NCBI GenBank assembly: GCA_029261595.1
Contig: JAJDAZ010000068.1
Span: 62,001 to 126,000 of the forward strand
Length of the DNA stretch: 64,000 nucleotides
Origin: Nitrospinaceae bacterium
GTDB taxonomy: Bacteria > Nitrospinota > Nitrospinia > Nitrospinales > VA-1
Reading direction: 5' to 3'
This document shows, piece after piece, positions 26,984 through 38,500 of the stretch (positions are counted from its first letter, which is position 1; each line of letters begins with the position of its first letter). Under the pieces are notes generated by a model that ran no database searches, was not told the origin of the DNA, and was given only the letters and a program-made list of their open reading frames with translations. The translations under genes were made by a program, and so were the position numbers.

Positions 26984-27053
26984 GATGCCAGCCCTCCAAA
27001 TGAGTATATAAAGTAGGGATTTCCCTTAATAAACTTCCCGGACAAATCCTGAA

Positions 27054-27740
27054 TTATTTTTTATCTGCTTGCGACCCGCTTTTGAAATTCACAGGACCGG
27101 TGGCGCCTTTTTCCGGAATGATATCTCCCCGGTAAACCCACACCTTCACCCCGATAACCCCAAAGGTGGTGTTGGAGCGAGCGGTTCCGTAATCAATATC
27201 TGCGCGCAGAGTGTGCAGTGGAACCCGGCCTTGCCGGTACCATTCGCTCCGGGCAATTTCAGCACCGCCTAACCGGCCAGACACCCGAATCTTGATACCT
27301 TTGGCGCCAAACCTTAAGGCGGAAACCACGCTCTTCTTCATGGCCCGGCGAAACGATATTCTTTTTTCCAGTTGCAGGGCAATATTCTGGGCGACCAGGG
27401 TGGCGTCTAGCTCCCCCCGGCGAACCTCCTTGATATTGAGACTGACCTGCTTGCCATCCATCACCTTTTGCAACTCTTCTTTCAGCTTGTCCACCTCCAG
27501 GCCCTTTTTGCCAATGATGATCCCAGGCCGGGCGGTATGAATATTGATCCGCACCCGGTTGGCCGATCGCTCGATCTCCACCTTGGAGATGCCCGCATGC
27601 GACAGAGTACGGGTGATATATTCCCGGAGCTTGATATCACTGACTAGAAAATCGGCGTAGTCCTTCCGGGCGTACCAATTGGAAATCCATGTCTTGTTGT
27701 AGCCCAATCGAAACCCATAGGGATGAACTTTTTGACCCAC
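27054..27740 (-). CDS. rpsC: 30S ribosomal protein S3
   Basis: 228 residues. It is at the mRNA entry site and has helicase activity with S4 and S5. A KH domain is seen with the [10 protein letters not shown] loop; the C-terminal domain has [11 protein letters not shown]. The start is GTG (complement of 27738-27740), one base after rplV ends. Confidence 0.98.
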   Translation of the reverse strand: MGQKVHPYGFRLGYNKTWISNWYARKDYADFLVSDIKLREYITRTLSHAGISKVEIERSANRVRINIHTARPGIIIGKKGLEVDKLKEELQKVMDGKQVSLNIKEVRRGELDATLVAQNIALQLEKRISFRRAMKKSVVSALRFGAKGIKIRVSGRLGGAEIARSEWYRQGRVPLHTLRADIDYGTARSNTTFGVIGVKVWVYRGDIIPEKGATGPVNFKSGSQADKK

Positions 27741-27741
27741 G

Positions 27742-28092
27742 TTATTTCTCCGAAACCAGGTTTTCGTCCAAAATTAATGTAATGTGACTTGTTCTCTTCC
27801 TTATGATAGTCGCCATTCCGCGGGCGCGCGGCATATTGCGCTTCCAAGTCACCCCTTCATCCACATTGACTCTTTTCACTATCAGATCGTCAACATCCAG
27901 AACCTTATGATTTTCCTCGGCATTCGCTATTGCCGATTTCAGCAATTTCTGAAATTCCTTCGCAACCCGTTTTTGCAGGAAGGTCAGCAGGTTCATCGCG
28001 TCGTTTACATTTTTTCCGCGAATCATGTTCGCAACCAGCCGGGCCTTTTGCGGTGTTGTTCTTGTATGTCTGAGAATGGCTCTAACTTCCAT
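27742..28092 (-). CDS. rplV: 50S ribosomal protein L22
   Basis: 116 residues. It lines the peptide exit tunnel; its beta-hairpin loop ([13 protein letters not shown]) is intact, so no macrolide-resistance duplication or deletion is seen. It lies between rpsS and rpsC. Confidence 0.98.
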   Translation of the reverse strand: MEVRAILRHTRTTPQKARLVANMIRGKNVNDAMNLLTFLQKRVAKEFQKLLKSAIANAEENHKVLDVDDLIVKRVNVDEGVTWKRNMPRARGMATIIRKRTSHITLILDENLVSEK

Positions 28093-28130
28093 GATGATCT
28101 ATTTTTCCGTTTTACTAATATAATGACAGC

Positions 28131-28412
28131 TTATTTGGTAACAGCTTTTTTAGTTTTTCCACCATGCGTTCGAAAGGTCCGGGTGGGCGAGAATTCTCCC
28201 AGCTTATGCCCGACCATGTTTTCGCTGATAAAAATGGGGATGAATTTTTTGCCGTTGTGAATCGCAAATGTGTGCCCGACAAAATCCGGGCTAACGGTAG
28301 ACCGGCGTGACCACGTTTTTATGATCTTGCGGTCATTCTGCCGGTTCATCTCATCCACTTTTTTTTGCAAGTGGCTATCTATAAATGGTCCTTTTTTTAA
28401 CGATCGCGCCAT
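28131..28412 (-). CDS. rpsS: 30S ribosomal protein S19
   Basis: 93 residues. It is in the 30S head with S13. Motifs: [20 protein letters not shown] and [16 protein letters not shown]. It lies between rplB and rplV. Confidence 0.98.
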   Translation of the reverse strand: MARSLKKGPFIDSHLQKKVDEMNRQNDRKIIKTWSRRSTVSPDFVGHTFAIHNGKKFIPIFISENMVGHKLGEFSPTRTFRTHGGKTKKAVTK

Positions 28413-28439
28413 AGTTTCCCGACCCAGCCTAACGGCCCC

Positions 28440-29270
28440 TTATTTTCTTTTGCGTTTGGATAAAATATATTTACTGGAATTTTTCTTAACTTTTCTTGTC
28501 TTCAATCCTTTGGCAATTTGACCCCAGGGGCTACAAGGATGCCTGCCTCCTGAAGAGCGACCTTCGCCGCCACCCATAGGATGATCGACCGGATTCATCG
28601 CTACCGCTCGAACTCTGGGACGCCGCCCCAACCATCGGGTCCTGCCGGCTTTACCGATGGAAATATTTTCAAAATCGGCGTTACCCACAACCCCGACCGT
28701 CGCCCGGCATCTTTTCTCGACCCTGCGAACTTCTCCAGACGAAAGCTTCAGCGTGGCATACAACCCCTCTTTAGCCATCACCTGGGTTGAGTTTCCAGCC
28801 GTCCTCGCCAGTTGCCCGCCCTTGCCGGGACGCAATTCAACATTGTGCACCAACGTGCCGTCAGGAATATTCTCCAGGGGAAGGCAGTTACCCACTTTGA
28901 CTTCAGCATCTTTCCCGGAAGTGACAGTATCATTAACTTTTAGTTTGGCGGGGGAGAGTATATACCGCTTTTCCCCATCTTTGTAAAACAAAAGAGCAAT
29001 ATTTGCAGAACGGTTGGGATCATATTCAATCCCTGCCACTCGCGCTTCGATACCATCTTTTTGGCGCTTGAAATCAATGATACGGTATTGCTTCCGGTGC
29101 CCGCCGCCCCTGCGCTTTGCGGTGATCCGGCCATTACTGTTGCGCCCGCCCTTTCGGGCGATAGAAACAAGAAGGCTTTTCTCCGGGGTGGATTTAGTGA
29201 TTTCATCAAACCCTGAAATGGTTTGAAACCGGACCCCGGCAGATCTTGGATTTAATTTCCTGATGGGCAT
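28440..29270 (-). CDS. rplB: 50S ribosomal protein L2
   Basis: 276 residues from the ATG at 29270 (M-P-I-R-K-L-N-P); a TTG three codons upstream is less likely. It is needed for subunit association and peptidyl-transferase-centre formation. The G-R-N-S-N-G-R-I-T region and the conserved C-terminal [13 protein letters not shown] with its histidine are present. The start overlaps the end of rplW. Confidence 0.98.
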   Translation of the reverse strand: MPIRKLNPRSAGVRFQTISGFDEITKSTPEKSLLVSIARKGGRNSNGRITAKRRGGGHRKQYRIIDFKRQKDGIEARVAGIEYDPNRSANIALLFYKDGEKRYILSPAKLKVNDTVTSGKDAEVKVGNCLPLENIPDGTLVHNVELRPGKGGQLARTAGNSTQVMAKEGLYATLKLSSGEVRRVEKRCRATVGVVGNADFENISIGKAGRTRWLGRRPRVRAVAMNPVDHPMGGGEGRSSGGRHPCSPWGQIAKGLKTRKVKKNSSKYILSKRKRK

Positions 29271-29275
29271 ACCAA

Positions 29276-29563
29276 TCAAACTCCCTCAAACATTTCGATT
29301 TTATCTCCGTCTTTCAATCGAAGCATGGCTTTTTTCCAACCTTTCGACACGCCCATATTCTTGCCGAAACGCTTGGCCTTGCCCCGCACATTCAGCGTGT
29401 TCACATGCAAAACGGTCACGTCAAAAATCTTTTCGATCGCCTCTTTGATTTGAATCTTGTTCGCGTCCGGATGCACACGAAAGGCCAGCCAGTTGCCGTC
29501 CTCCTGCATGGCCGTACTTTTTTCAGTTACCAGAGGTTTTTGTATGATTCGATACGAATCCAT
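29276..29563 (-). CDS. rplW: 50S ribosomal protein L23
   Basis: 95 residues. It is at the tunnel exit and is the docking site for trigger factor. Motifs: [28 protein letters not shown] and [12 protein letters not shown]. The start codon overlaps the rplD stop by one base. Confidence 0.98.
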   Translation of the reverse strand: MDSYRIIQKPLVTEKSTAMQEDGNWLAFRVHPDANKIQIKEAIEKIFDVTVLHVNTLNVRGKAKRFGKNMGVSKGWKKAMLRLKDGDKIEMFEGV

Positions 29564-30189
29564 CAGGACAACCGCTCCTCAATTTTTTTAAGGGCCTGCG
29601 GTGTGCAGACAATTCTTTCCGCCGCCAGAAGGTCATAAACGTTGAGCCCGTCTACCAAAAGAACATGCACGTTAGGTAAATTGCGAACACCCAGCTCCAG
29701 ATTCGGGTTTTTTTCGGCAAGCAAAAATAACGTTTTGGGAGGGGAACTCAAATCCTTCAGCAACTGCACCGCTTCCTTGGTTTTTGGGTTTTCCAAAGCC
29801 ACCTTATCGACCACAGAAAACATCTGGTTCTTCACTCGATCCGTCAAAATGGATTTAAGCGCACTCTTCCTTGATTTCTTGGACATCTTAAGACTGTAAT
29901 CCCTGGGCGTGGGCCCGAATACCGTCATCCCTCCCCGCCAAAGCGGAGACCGGGAGTTACCCGCACGGGCACGACCGGTGCCTTTTTGTTTCCAGGGCTT
30001 TTTACCGCTCCCGTGCAACTCACCCTTATTGCTTTTCGTGGCGGCCGTTCCGCTCCTCCGGCCAGCGAGTTGGCTGACCACATATTGATGAACCAGATGC
30101 TCCTTCACCTCGGCATCAAACACGGCTGGGCTGGCCTCAACGGTCCCGATCTTTTTATTATTTGCGTCCAACAATTCCAACTCTGGCAT
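29563..30189 (-). CDS. rplD: 50S ribosomal protein L4
   Basis: 208 residues. It has a tunnel-lining loop and in many bacteria autoregulates the S10 operon. Motifs: H-Q-Y-V-V-S-Q-L-A-G-R-R, K-P-W-K-Q-K-G-T-G-R-A-R-A-G-x-S-R-S-P-L-W-R-G-G and F-G-P-T-P-R-D-Y. It lies 4 bp after rplC. Confidence 0.98.
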   Translation of the reverse strand: MPELELLDANNKKIGTVEASPAVFDAEVKEHLVHQYVVSQLAGRRSGTAATKSNKGELHGSGKKPWKQKGTGRARAGNSRSPLWRGGMTVFGPTPRDYSLKMSKKSRKSALKSILTDRVKNQMFSVVDKVALENPKTKEAVQLLKDLSSPPKTLFLLAEKNPNLELGVRNLPNVHVLLVDGLNVYDLLAAERIVCTPQALKKIEERLS

Positions 30190-30193
30190 TTCT

Positions 30194-30823
30194 TTACGCT
30201 CTTTCCGATTTTACAATTCGTACCAATCGCCCGTTCGGGCCAGGAACCGCTCCTCGCACCAGGAGAACATTATTTTCCTTGTCAATTCGAACCACCGTCA
30301 AATTTTTTACGTGAACCTTCACGCCACCCATTCGGCCAGGCATTTTCTTACCTTTCAAGACCCGCCCCGGATAAGTGTGCATCCCGATGGAACCACCGCC
30401 GCGAAAAATTTCCGCATGCCCGTGAGAGGCTGGAGCGCCACCAAAACCATGCCGCTTCATCACCCCAGCAAAGCCTCGGCCCTTTGACACGCCAATCACA
30501 TTGACCAGATCTCCCTCGCCAAACATTTCGACATTCAAAGGCTTGCCCAATTCGGCACCATCAATCGATTGATCGCGAAATTCCGCGAGAACTTTTGCAG
30601 GAGAGGCTTTATGTTTATCGTAAAACCCTTGCAAAGGCTTGCTGGTATGCTTGGGTTTTCTTTCCCCATATGCCACCAGAACCGACTGATACCCGTTTTT
30701 TTCTTCGGTTTTTTGCAGGATGGGAACACACTTCTCCACCTGAATCACCGTTACGGGAATACAATCTCCCCTATCAGAGAAGACTTGCGTCATCCCTACT
30801 TTTTTACCCAATAGTCCGTTCAT
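30194..30823 (-). CDS. rplC: 50S ribosomal protein L3
   Basis: 209 residues. It is an assembly initiator near the peptidyl-transferase centre. Motifs: K-K-V-G-M-T-Q-V-F, G-R-G-F-A-G-V-M-K-R-H-G-F-G-G and S-I-G-M-H-T-Y-P-G-R-V-L-K-G-K-K-M-P-G, including the central extension loop. It follows rpsJ by 36 bp. Confidence 0.98.
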   Translation of the reverse strand: MNGLLGKKVGMTQVFSDRGDCIPVTVIQVEKCVPILQKTEEKNGYQSVLVAYGERKPKHTSKPLQGFYDKHKASPAKVLAEFRDQSIDGAELGKPLNVEMFGEGDLVNVIGVSKGRGFAGVMKRHGFGGAPASHGHAEIFRGGGSIGMHTYPGRVLKGKKMPGRMGGVKVHVKNLTVVRIDKENNVLLVRGAVPGPNGRLVRIVKSERA

Positions 30824-30859
30824 GATTTTCCAATATCCTGCGGAACCTTACCCCTGAGT

Positions 30860-31168
30860 TTAAAGCTTGATTTCGATGTCCACTCCCCCGGACAAATCCA
30901 GCTTCATCAAAGCATCCACCGTTTGCGGCGTGGGTTCCAAAATTTCCAGAATTCGCTTATGCGTCCTGATTTCAAACTGCTCACGAGATTTTTTATCAAC
31001 ATGCGGAGACCTGAGCACCGTCCACTTATTCTTCACCGTGGGCAAGGGAATGGGCCCCACAACCTTGGCACCTGTGCGCCGGGTGGTTTCAACAATCTCA
31101 CTCACCGACCAGTCCAGCAATTTATGGTCGTAAGCCTTGAGCTTTATCTTAATTTTTTGATCGTTCAT
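30860..31168 (-). CDS. rpsJ: 30S ribosomal protein S10
   Basis: 102 residues. It is a 30S head protein that also binds NusB/NusG in antitermination. Motifs: K-I-R/K-L-K-A-Y-D-H, G-P-I-P-L-P-T and F-E-I-R-T-H-K-R. The ATG overlaps the tuf stop by one base (TAATG), so the S10 operon is fused to tuf without a gap. Confidence 0.98.
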   Translation of the reverse strand: MNDQKIKIKLKAYDHKLLDWSVSEIVETTRRTGAKVVGPIPLPTVKNKWTVLRSPHVDKKSREQFEIRTHKRILEILEPTPQTVDALMKLDLSGGVDIEIKL

Positions 31169-32358
31169 TATTCAACAATCTTGTTAACAACGCCGGCGCC
31201 CACAGTGCGACCGCCTTCACGAATCGCGAACCGTAGCCCCTCCGCCATTGCCACAGGAGTGATCAATTGAATTTCCAGCCGAACATTATCTCCCGGCATG
31301 ACCATCTCCACCCCGGAAGGAAGAGTGGCAACCCCGGTAACATCCGTGGTTCTGAAATAAAATTGCGGTCGATACCCATTAAAGAATGGAGTGTGCCGCC
31401 CGCCCTCATCCTTGGTCAGGATATACACCTCAGCGCTGAACTTGGTGTGCGGGGTGATGGTTCCGGGCTTGGCCAATACCTGACCGCGCTCGATATCGTC
31501 CCGCTTGGTCCCGCGCAACAGAATTCCCACATTCTCACCGGCACGACCTTCATCCAACAATTTACGAAACATTTCCACACCGGTAGCCGTGGTTTTCGTT
31601 GTGTCGCGAAAGCCGACGATCTCAACCTCTTCCCCAACCTTGACGATACCTGTTTCTACACGACCTGTTGCCACCGTTCCGCGCCCTGAAATACTGAAAA
31701 TATCTTCAATCGGCATCAAGAAGGGCTTATCAACCGGGCGGTCTGGAACCGGGAAGTAGTTATCGAGCGCATCCATCAACTCCCAGATACACTTGGTCTT
31801 TTCTTCGTCTTCCGGATTTTCCAAGGCGTGCAAGGCACTCCCGCGGATAACCGGAATGTCATCGCCGGGGAATTCATATTTGTCCAGCAATTCCCGCACT
31901 TCCAGCTCAACCAGATCCAGAAGCTCAGGATCATCGACCATGTCCACCTTGTTCATGAACACGATGATTTTCGGAACGCCAACCTGACGCGCCAAAAGGA
32001 TATGCTCCCGGGTCTGAGGCATCGGACCGTCGGATGCGTTCAGAACGAGAATCGCACCGTCCATCTGAGCGGCTCCTGTGATCATATTTTTTACATAATC
32101 CGCATGTCCAGGGCAGTCGACATGAGCATAGTGCCGCTTTTCAGTATTGTATTCAACATGGGCAATGGCGATCGTGATGCCGCGCTCTTTTTCCTCAGGC
32201 GCTTTGTCGATCTGATCGAAAGCAATGGTTTCCGCAAGGCCCTTTTTGGACAAAACCTCGGTAATCGCCGCCGTCAAGGTCGTTTTACCATGATCCACAT
32301 GCCCAATGGTTCCAACATTTAAATGAGGTTTATCCCGGACAAATTTTTCTTTTGCCAT
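31168..32358 (-). CDS. tuf: Elongation factor Tu
   Basis: 396 residues. It is the GTPase that delivers aminoacyl-tRNA to the ribosome. G1 G19-H-V-D-H-G-K-T26, G3 D-C-P-G-H near 81, and G4 N-K-V-D near 136 are intact. Domains 2 and 3 follow ([10 protein letters not shown]; end [11 protein letters not shown]). It lies between fusA and rpsJ (the tufA position) and is the only tuf in the window. Confidence 0.99.
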   Translation of the reverse strand: MAKEKFVRDKPHLNVGTIGHVDHGKTTLTAAITEVLSKKGLAETIAFDQIDKAPEEKERGITIAIAHVEYNTEKRHYAHVDCPGHADYVKNMITGAAQMDGAILVLNASDGPMPQTREHILLARQVGVPKIIVFMNKVDMVDDPELLDLVELEVRELLDKYEFPGDDIPVIRGSALHALENPEDEEKTKCIWELMDALDNYFPVPDRPVDKPFLMPIEDIFSISGRGTVATGRVETGIVKVGEEVEIVGFRDTTKTTATGVEMFRKLLDEGRAGENVGILLRGTKRDDIERGQVLAKPGTITPHTKFSAEVYILTKDEGGRHTPFFNGYRPQFYFRTTDVTGVATLPSGVEMVMPGDNVRLEIQLITPVAMAEGLRFAIREGGRTVGAGVVNKIVE

Positions 32359-32400
32359 GCCGATTTACTCCGAATATTGTTTAATTTTTATATATTACTA

Positions 32401-34500
32401 TTAGACCGCTAATTTTTCCTTGCCCGCCGCTTTCGCTATCAATTCTTCAGCAATCGCAGTGGGGATTTGCTCGTATTTGGAAAATTCCATCGAATAGGTG
32501 GCTCGACCTTGCGTGGCCGACCTTAAATCTGTTGAATAGCCGAACATCCCCGAAAGAGGGACATCTGCCCGTATCACCTTGGCTCCGGACCTATCCGCCA
32601 GGTCTTTTATCTTTCCACGCTTGGAATTCAAATTCCCAATAACCTCTCCCATAAAATCTTCGGGAGTCACGACCTCGACTTCCATCACAGGCTCCAACAA
32701 TACCGGCCGGGCCTTGGAACAAGCCTCCTTGAAAGCAATGGAAGCACAAATCTTAAAAGCCATCTCTGAGGAATCCACTTCATGGTAAGACCCATCGAGC
32801 AAGGTCACACCCACATCAACCACCTTGTTCCCACAAAGTATGCCGCGCTCCATCGTTTCCACAATTCCCTTTTGAACGGCAGGAATATACTCCCTCGGTA
32901 TCGATCCGCCTGTGATCTTATTCACAAATTCAAATCCAGTTCCAGCCTCCCTGGGCTCAACCTTAATCACCACATGGCCAAACTGCCCACGACCACCCGT
33001 CTGCTTAACATACTTGTGGGCGTGCTCAAGAGTCTTGGTGATCGTCTCCTTATACGCCACCTGCGGCTTGGAAACCGCAACATCCAAAGAAAATTCGCGC
33101 CGCATCCTGTCAACGAGGATCTCAAGGTGCAACTCACCCATTCCGGAAATGACCGTTTGATTTGTCTCCTTGTCAACGTTAACGCTGAAAGTAGGATCTT
33201 CCTGGAGCAACTTAACAAGACAATCAGACAACTTATCCTGCTCAGCTTTAGTCTTTGGCTCAATGGCGACGGATATAACAGGCTCAGGGAAGGTGATGGC
33301 CTCCAAAACAACCGGGTCATCCTGAACACACAGGGTGTCGCCGGTAAAAGTTTTTTTCAATCCAACAGCCGCGGCAATATCTCCCGCCTTGACGGATTGA
33401 ACCTCCTCCCTTTTATTTGCATGCATCCTGAGGAGACGCCCCACCCGCTCTCTCTGGTTTTTCGTGGAATTATAAACATATGAACCACTTTTCAACTCTC
33501 CGGAATACACCCGGACAAACGCCAGCTGACCAACAAAAGGATCGGTCATAATCTTAAAAGCAAGCGACGAAAGAGGCTCACTTGAGTCCGGCTTTCGGAC
33601 CACTTCCTCCTGAGTATTGGGGTTCACCGCTTGGATCGGCGGAATCTCCTGCGGAGAAGGAAGGTAGTTCACGACAGCATCAAGAAGCTGCTGCACACCC
33701 TTATTCTTAAATGCAGACCCACAAAAAATCGGAGTGAAATGCAATCCAAGGGTACCCTTACGCACTGCGGCAATGATTTCCTCAACAGGCACCTCTTCAC
33801 CAGCGAGAAACCTCTCCATAATACTCTCATCGATGTCGGAAATAGCTTCCATCAGGTACTCCCGATATTCCTTTGCCAGCTCCAGACAATCATCAGGGAT
33901 CTCCACCACATCAAAAACTTCACCCTTCCCCTTCGCATCGCTGTACACATTAGCCGTCATCGTCACCAGATCAATAATTCCTACATACTCCGCTTCACTG
34001 CCGATCGGCAATTGCAAGGCCACTGGATTACCCTTCAGGCGCTCACTAATCTGACCCAGCACCCCGATAAAATCCGCCCCCGCGCGATCCATCTTATTCA
34101 CAAATCCCATCCGCGGAACTTCATACTTAGTCGCCTGGCGCCATACAGTCTCCGACTGCGGCTCAACGCCGCCAACCGCACAGAACACGCCGATCGCCCC
34201 ATCCAGAACACGGAGCGACCGCTCCACCTCAGCCGTAAAATCCACATGACCTGGCGTGTCAATGATATTGATCTGATGGTCATCCCAAAAACAAGTTGTT
34301 GCGGCAGACGTTATCGTGATACCCCGCTCCTGCTCTTGCTCCATCCAGTCCATCGTGGCAGTGCCATCATGAACTTCGCCAATTTTATGGCTACGGCCGG
34401 TGTAATAAAGAATCCGCTCGGTCGTCGTGGTTTTACCCGCGTCGATGTGGGCGATGATCCCGATATTCCGTCTTTTATCCAATTCCAACTTTCCACTCAT
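32401..34500 (-). CDS. fusA: Elongation factor G
   Basis: 699 residues. It is the translocase GTPase of the ribosome. G1 A17-H-I-D-A-G-K-T24, G3 D-T-P-G-H and G4 N-K-M-D are seen; domain IV and the tip region ([14 protein letters not shown]) are complete. It lies between rpsG and tuf. The sequence does not show the changes typical of the spdEFG2 paralogs. Confidence 0.98.
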   Translation of the reverse strand: MSGKLELDKRRNIGIIAHIDAGKTTTTERILYYTGRSHKIGEVHDGTATMDWMEQEQERGITITSAATTCFWDDHQINIIDTPGHVDFTAEVERSLRVLDGAIGVFCAVGGVEPQSETVWRQATKYEVPRMGFVNKMDRAGADFIGVLGQISERLKGNPVALQLPIGSEAEYVGIIDLVTMTANVYSDAKGKGEVFDVVEIPDDCLELAKEYREYLMEAISDIDESIMERFLAGEEVPVEEIIAAVRKGTLGLHFTPIFCGSAFKNKGVQQLLDAVVNYLPSPQEIPPIQAVNPNTQEEVVRKPDSSEPLSSLAFKIMTDPFVGQLAFVRVYSGELKSGSYVYNSTKNQRERVGRLLRMHANKREEVQSVKAGDIAAAVGLKKTFTGDTLCVQDDPVVLEAITFPEPVISVAIEPKTKAEQDKLSDCLVKLLQEDPTFSVNVDKETNQTVISGMGELHLEILVDRMRREFSLDVAVSKPQVAYKETITKTLEHAHKYVKQTGGRGQFGHVVIKVEPREAGTGFEFVNKITGGSIPREYIPAVQKGIVETMERGILCGNKVVDVGVTLLDGSYHEVDSSEMAFKICASIAFKEACSKARPVLLEPVMEVEVVTPEDFMGEVIGNLNSKRGKIKDLADRSGAKVIRADVPLSGMFGYSTDLRSATQGRATYSMEFSKYEQIPTAIAEELIAKAAGKEKLAV

Positions 34501-34537
34501 GCTAAATAATCACTCTTCCAATAAGTCTAATAGAAAA

Positions 34538-35008
34538 CTACCAGCGGTAGTGCGCGAACGCCTTGTTCGCTTCCGCCATCCGGTGCACTTCTTCCCGCTT
34601 TTTGATTGCGCCGCCAATATTATTGTAAGCATCAACGATTTCGCCCGTGAGTTTTTCTGATATGGTTTTCCCCGGCCGCGCTTTGGCATTTTGAATCATC
34701 CAGCGAATGCTCAACGCAATTCGCCGCCCTTCATTGACCTCAACGGGTACCTGATACGTAGCTCCCCCGACTCGGCGGGATCGCACCTCCAACATCGGAG
34801 CCGCATTTTCAAGCGCCTTACGGAAAACCTTGACCGGGTCTTCCTTGATCTTCTCAGCTACCGCATCCAGCGCGGTGTAAAATACTCTTTCCGCAAGGCT
34901 CTTTTTTCCCTTGCGAAGAATATTATTGATGAACCGGCCAATAAGAATATCGTTGTACCTGGGGTCCGCCACTACTTTTCGTTTTTGCGCTTCTCGTCTT
35001 CTTGCCAT
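34538..35008 (-). CDS. rpsG: 30S ribosomal protein S7
   Basis: 156 residues. It starts assembly of the 30S head and contacts mRNA at the E site. Motifs: M-A-R-R-R-E-A, R-F-I-N-N-I-L-R-K-G-K-K, G-G-A-T-Y-Q-V-P-V-E-V and N-K-A-F-A-H-Y-R-W. It lies between rpsL and fusA (str operon order). Confidence 0.98.
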   Translation of the reverse strand: MARRREAQKRKVVADPRYNDILIGRFINNILRKGKKSLAERVFYTALDAVAEKIKEDPVKVFRKALENAAPMLEVRSRRVGGATYQVPVEVNEGRRIALSIRWMIQNAKARPGKTISEKLTGEIVDAYNNIGGAIKKREEVHRMAEANKAFAHYRW

Positions 35009-35039
35009 TTTTTCTGAATTTTATTTTACGTGTTTCTTA

Positions 35040-35417
35040 TTAAGAGGCTTTCGGCTTCTTGGTGCCGTACTTTGACCGGCTCTGCTTCCGGCTCTCCACC
35101 CCCAGAGTATCCAGCGACCCTCGCACCACATGGTAACGAACTCCCGGCAAATCCTTCACCCGGCCACCGCGGATCATGACGATGGAATGCTCCTGCAAAT
35201 TATGCCCCACGCCGGGAATATAAGTTGTGACCTCCATACCATTTGTCAATCGAACCCTGGCCACTTTCCTCAATGCCGAATTGGGCTTTTTCGGGGTGGA
35301 CGTGTAAACCCGCACACACACCCCCCTTTTTTGAGGGCACGCCTTCAGCGCCGGGCTGGCCGTTTTTTGTACCGGCTTTTTCCGGCCTGATCTGACGAGC
35401 TGATTGATGGTTGGCAA
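35040..35417 (-). CDS. rpsL: 30S ribosomal protein S12
   Basis: 125 residues from a TTG start at 35417, giving the standard P-T-I-N-Q-L-V-R start, with AAGGAG 7 nt upstream; a longer upstream frame is not conserved in the family. It is a decoding-centre protein. The streptomycin-site segments K-K-P-N-S-A and G-V-R-Y-H-V-V-R-G are wild type. It heads the str unit, with its own promoter. Confidence 0.97.
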   Translation of the reverse strand: MPTINQLVRSGRKKPVQKTASPALKACPQKRGVCVRVYTSTPKKPNSALRKVARVRLTNGMEVTTYIPGVGHNLQEHSIVMIRGGRVKDLPGVRYHVVRGSLDTLGVESRKQSRSKYGTKKPKAS

Positions 35418-35535
35418 GTAAACTCTCCTTCTAGAATAGGCACAAAAAACACGGGCAACCCTTACTGGGTTCCGCTCATGCCACAATAAAATCAAATGGT
35501 TGTAATTCGATTATTCGGGGCGTGGAAAGACAGTG

Positions 35536-35563
35536 ATTCTAGCATCCTTTTCCGATGAGTCAA
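35536..35563 (-). promoter_or_regulatory. Strong sigma70-type promoter of the rpsL (str/S10) unit
   Basis: On the minus strand TTGACT (complement of 35558-35563), a 16-bp spacer and TAGAAT (complement of 35536-35541) with TG one base before it (extended -10). Each hexamer matches five of six consensus bases. Transcription would start near 35529, giving a leader of about 110 nt. It lies just past the rpoC stop codon. Confidence 0.7.
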
Positions 35564-35586
35564 GAAAAATACGCTTGTTTTTCTTT

Positions 35587-38500
35587 TTATTCCACCACCG
35601 CAGGCACCTCTTCCGGTTGCGGCACAACTTCCTCGATTTCCGGCTCTTCAATGCGGATTCCCGAGTAGGCGCGGCAACCGGTTCCAGCCGGAATCAATCG
35701 ACCCATGATCACATTTTCTTTGAGACCTCTCAGGTCATCGCGCTTGCCGCTGACACTGACTTCGGTCAACACCCGGGTGGTTTCCTGGAAGGAAGCTGCG
35801 GAAATAAAACTTTCGGTGCTGAGGGATGATTTGGTGATTCCCAGAAGAACCGGAGTGCCCTTGGCGGGTTTCTTTTTATTTTTTATCACTTCCTGATTCT
35901 TTTCATTGAAAACCTTTTTGGTCACCTGCTCACCCAATAAAAAGTCCGTATCGCCCGGATCCTCAATGATGAGATGGCGGAGCATCTGCCGGACGATCAC
36001 TTCAATGTGCTTGTCATTGATGGCAACGCCCTGCAAACGATAGACTTCCTGGACTTCGTTGACCAGATAGTTCTGCAATTCCTTTTCGCCCAATACTTTC
36101 AGGATGTCATGCGGATTCGAGGCCCCGTCCATCAACGCTTCACCCGCAACCACCTCGTCGCCCTCATGAACATTGATGTGCTTGCCTCTGGGAATCAGGT
36201 AATCGTACTCTTCTCCGGATTCACTCTCGACAATGACTTTTCTCATTCCTTTGACGAAACCGCCAAATTTTATTTTCCCGGAAACTTCCGCAATGGTTGC
36301 CTGCTCATGCGGCTTCCTGGCTTCGAAAAGCTCGGCAACACGCGGCAGACCACCGGTAATATCCTTGGTCTTGGCGGACTCGCGCGGAATCTTGACGATG
36401 ACATCGCCTGCGTTCACCCGGTCACCCTCGTGCACATTGATGTGCGCACCTGCCGGGAGAATATATCGGCGAACCGTTTCGCCCTGACCATCCTTGATGG
36501 AGACCCTTGGCTGTTTCTTTTCGTCGCGATGACTGATGATAACTTTGGTGGACAACCCGGTAATTTCATCGAAGTCCTCTTGCATGGTCAGGCCTTCAAC
36601 AATGTCACCAAAAGCGATGGTGCCATCCACTTCCGTTAAAATGGAGTTTGTGTATGGATCCCACTCAACAAGTGTCTGGTTTTTCTGCACTTCCTGCCCG
36701 TCACTCACTTTCAGCTTGGCACCATATACCACAGCATATCTTTCTTTTTCCCGGCCGTTCTCATCCTTGATGACAAGATGACCGTTCCGGTTCATGACGA
36801 TGATTTCCCCATTCATGCTCTTGATGGTGCGAAGTCCCTGATATTGCACGGTCCCGGTTCGTTTGGCGCTCAGGGTGGTCTGCTCCACCACCCGGCTTGC
36901 GGTTCCGCCAATATGAAAGGTCCGCATGGTGAGCTGGGTTCCCGGCTCGCCAATGGACTGAGCGGCAATGACGCCGACGGGTTCGCCGACCTCCACCCAT
37001 TCCAGAGTGGCCATATTGCGGCCATAACATTTGACGCACACCCCGGCTTTTGACTCGCAGGTGAGGCAGGAACGAAGCAGAACACTTTCGATGCCGGCAT
37101 TGTCTATAGCTTCCACCCTCGCTTCGTCGATCAAATCGTTTGCCGGAACCAGCACATCGTTGGTGAATGGATCAATGACATCTTCCAACGCAGTCCGACC
37201 GAGGATTCTTTCATTGAGCGGCTGGATAATTTCTCCCGCCTCGACCAGGGAGGAGACCAAAGCCCCCTTCATGGTTCCGCAATCCTCCTCATGAATAATA
37301 ATATCCTGCGCCACATCCACCAGACGCCGGGTCAAGTAGCCCGAATTGGCGGTTTTAAGGGCGGTATCCGCCAGCCCCTTGCGCGCTCCGTGCGTGGAAA
37401 TAAAATATTGGATGACCGACAGACCTTCACGGAAATTAGCGGTGATCGGTGTCTCTATGATTTCACCAGAGGGCTTGGCCATCAAACCGCGCATTCCGGC
37501 CAACTGACGAAGCTGTTGAGCAGATCCCCTGGCTCCTGAATCGGCCATGATGAAAATGGAGTTGAAATCCCGATCATCCTTTCCGGAACTACTGCTCTCA
37601 TCTTCCTCCTCCAGTTCGCGAAACATCTCTTCGGAAACTTTTTCGGTCACATGGGCCCAGATATCGATGACCTTGTTATAGCGTTCGCCGTTGGTGATGA
37701 GTCCATCGCGGTATTGATTGTATACACGCAATACTTCGTCATTGGTTTCCCCAACCAGTTTGGCCTTGGCTTCCGGGATTCGCATTTGATCGATGGAAAT
37801 GGTGAGCCCTGCTTCGGTGGCATATTTGAAGCCCAGTTTTTTTATATCGTCCAGAACCAATACCGTTTTCTCACCCCCCAGACTCAGAAACACTTTGGAG
37901 ATCAGATCGGAGAGTGATTTCTTATCCAATAGTCGATTCGCTATGGAAAACGGCATTCCTTTCGGCAGGACTTCCCCAATCATGACTCTACCTGTGGTGG
38001 TTTGCACCAGCTCGCCATTAATCCTGACCAGGATTTTGGCCTGCAAATCCAACTCCCCGGCATCGAAAGCAGAAATCACTTCCTTGGGACCGGAAAGCAC
38101 CTTGCCTTCTCCCATCATTCCACCGCGCGGCTTGGTCATGTAATAACACCCAAGCACCATGTCCTGAGAAGGCACGGCAATGGGTCGGCCATTGGAAGGC
38201 GACAATACATTGTTGGACGACATCATCAACATTTTGCATTCGACCTTGGCTTCCATGGAAAGAGGCACATGAACCGCCATCTGGTCGCCATCAAAATCAG
38301 CGTTGAACGCCGTACATACCAGAGGATGGATCTGAAGCGCCTTCCCCTCTATAAGGATAGGTTGGAACGCCTGGATGCCAAGCCGATGCAGCGTCGGCGC
38401 GCGGTTCAAAAGGATGGGGTGATCCTGGATCACTTCTTCCAAAACTTCCCATACTTCGGAGCGCTCTTGCTCGACCATTTTTTTTGCGGTTTTTATGGTC

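Noticed and set aside
33631-34509. 292-codon plus-strand frame opposite fusA
   Set aside because: Antisense shadow of EF-G.
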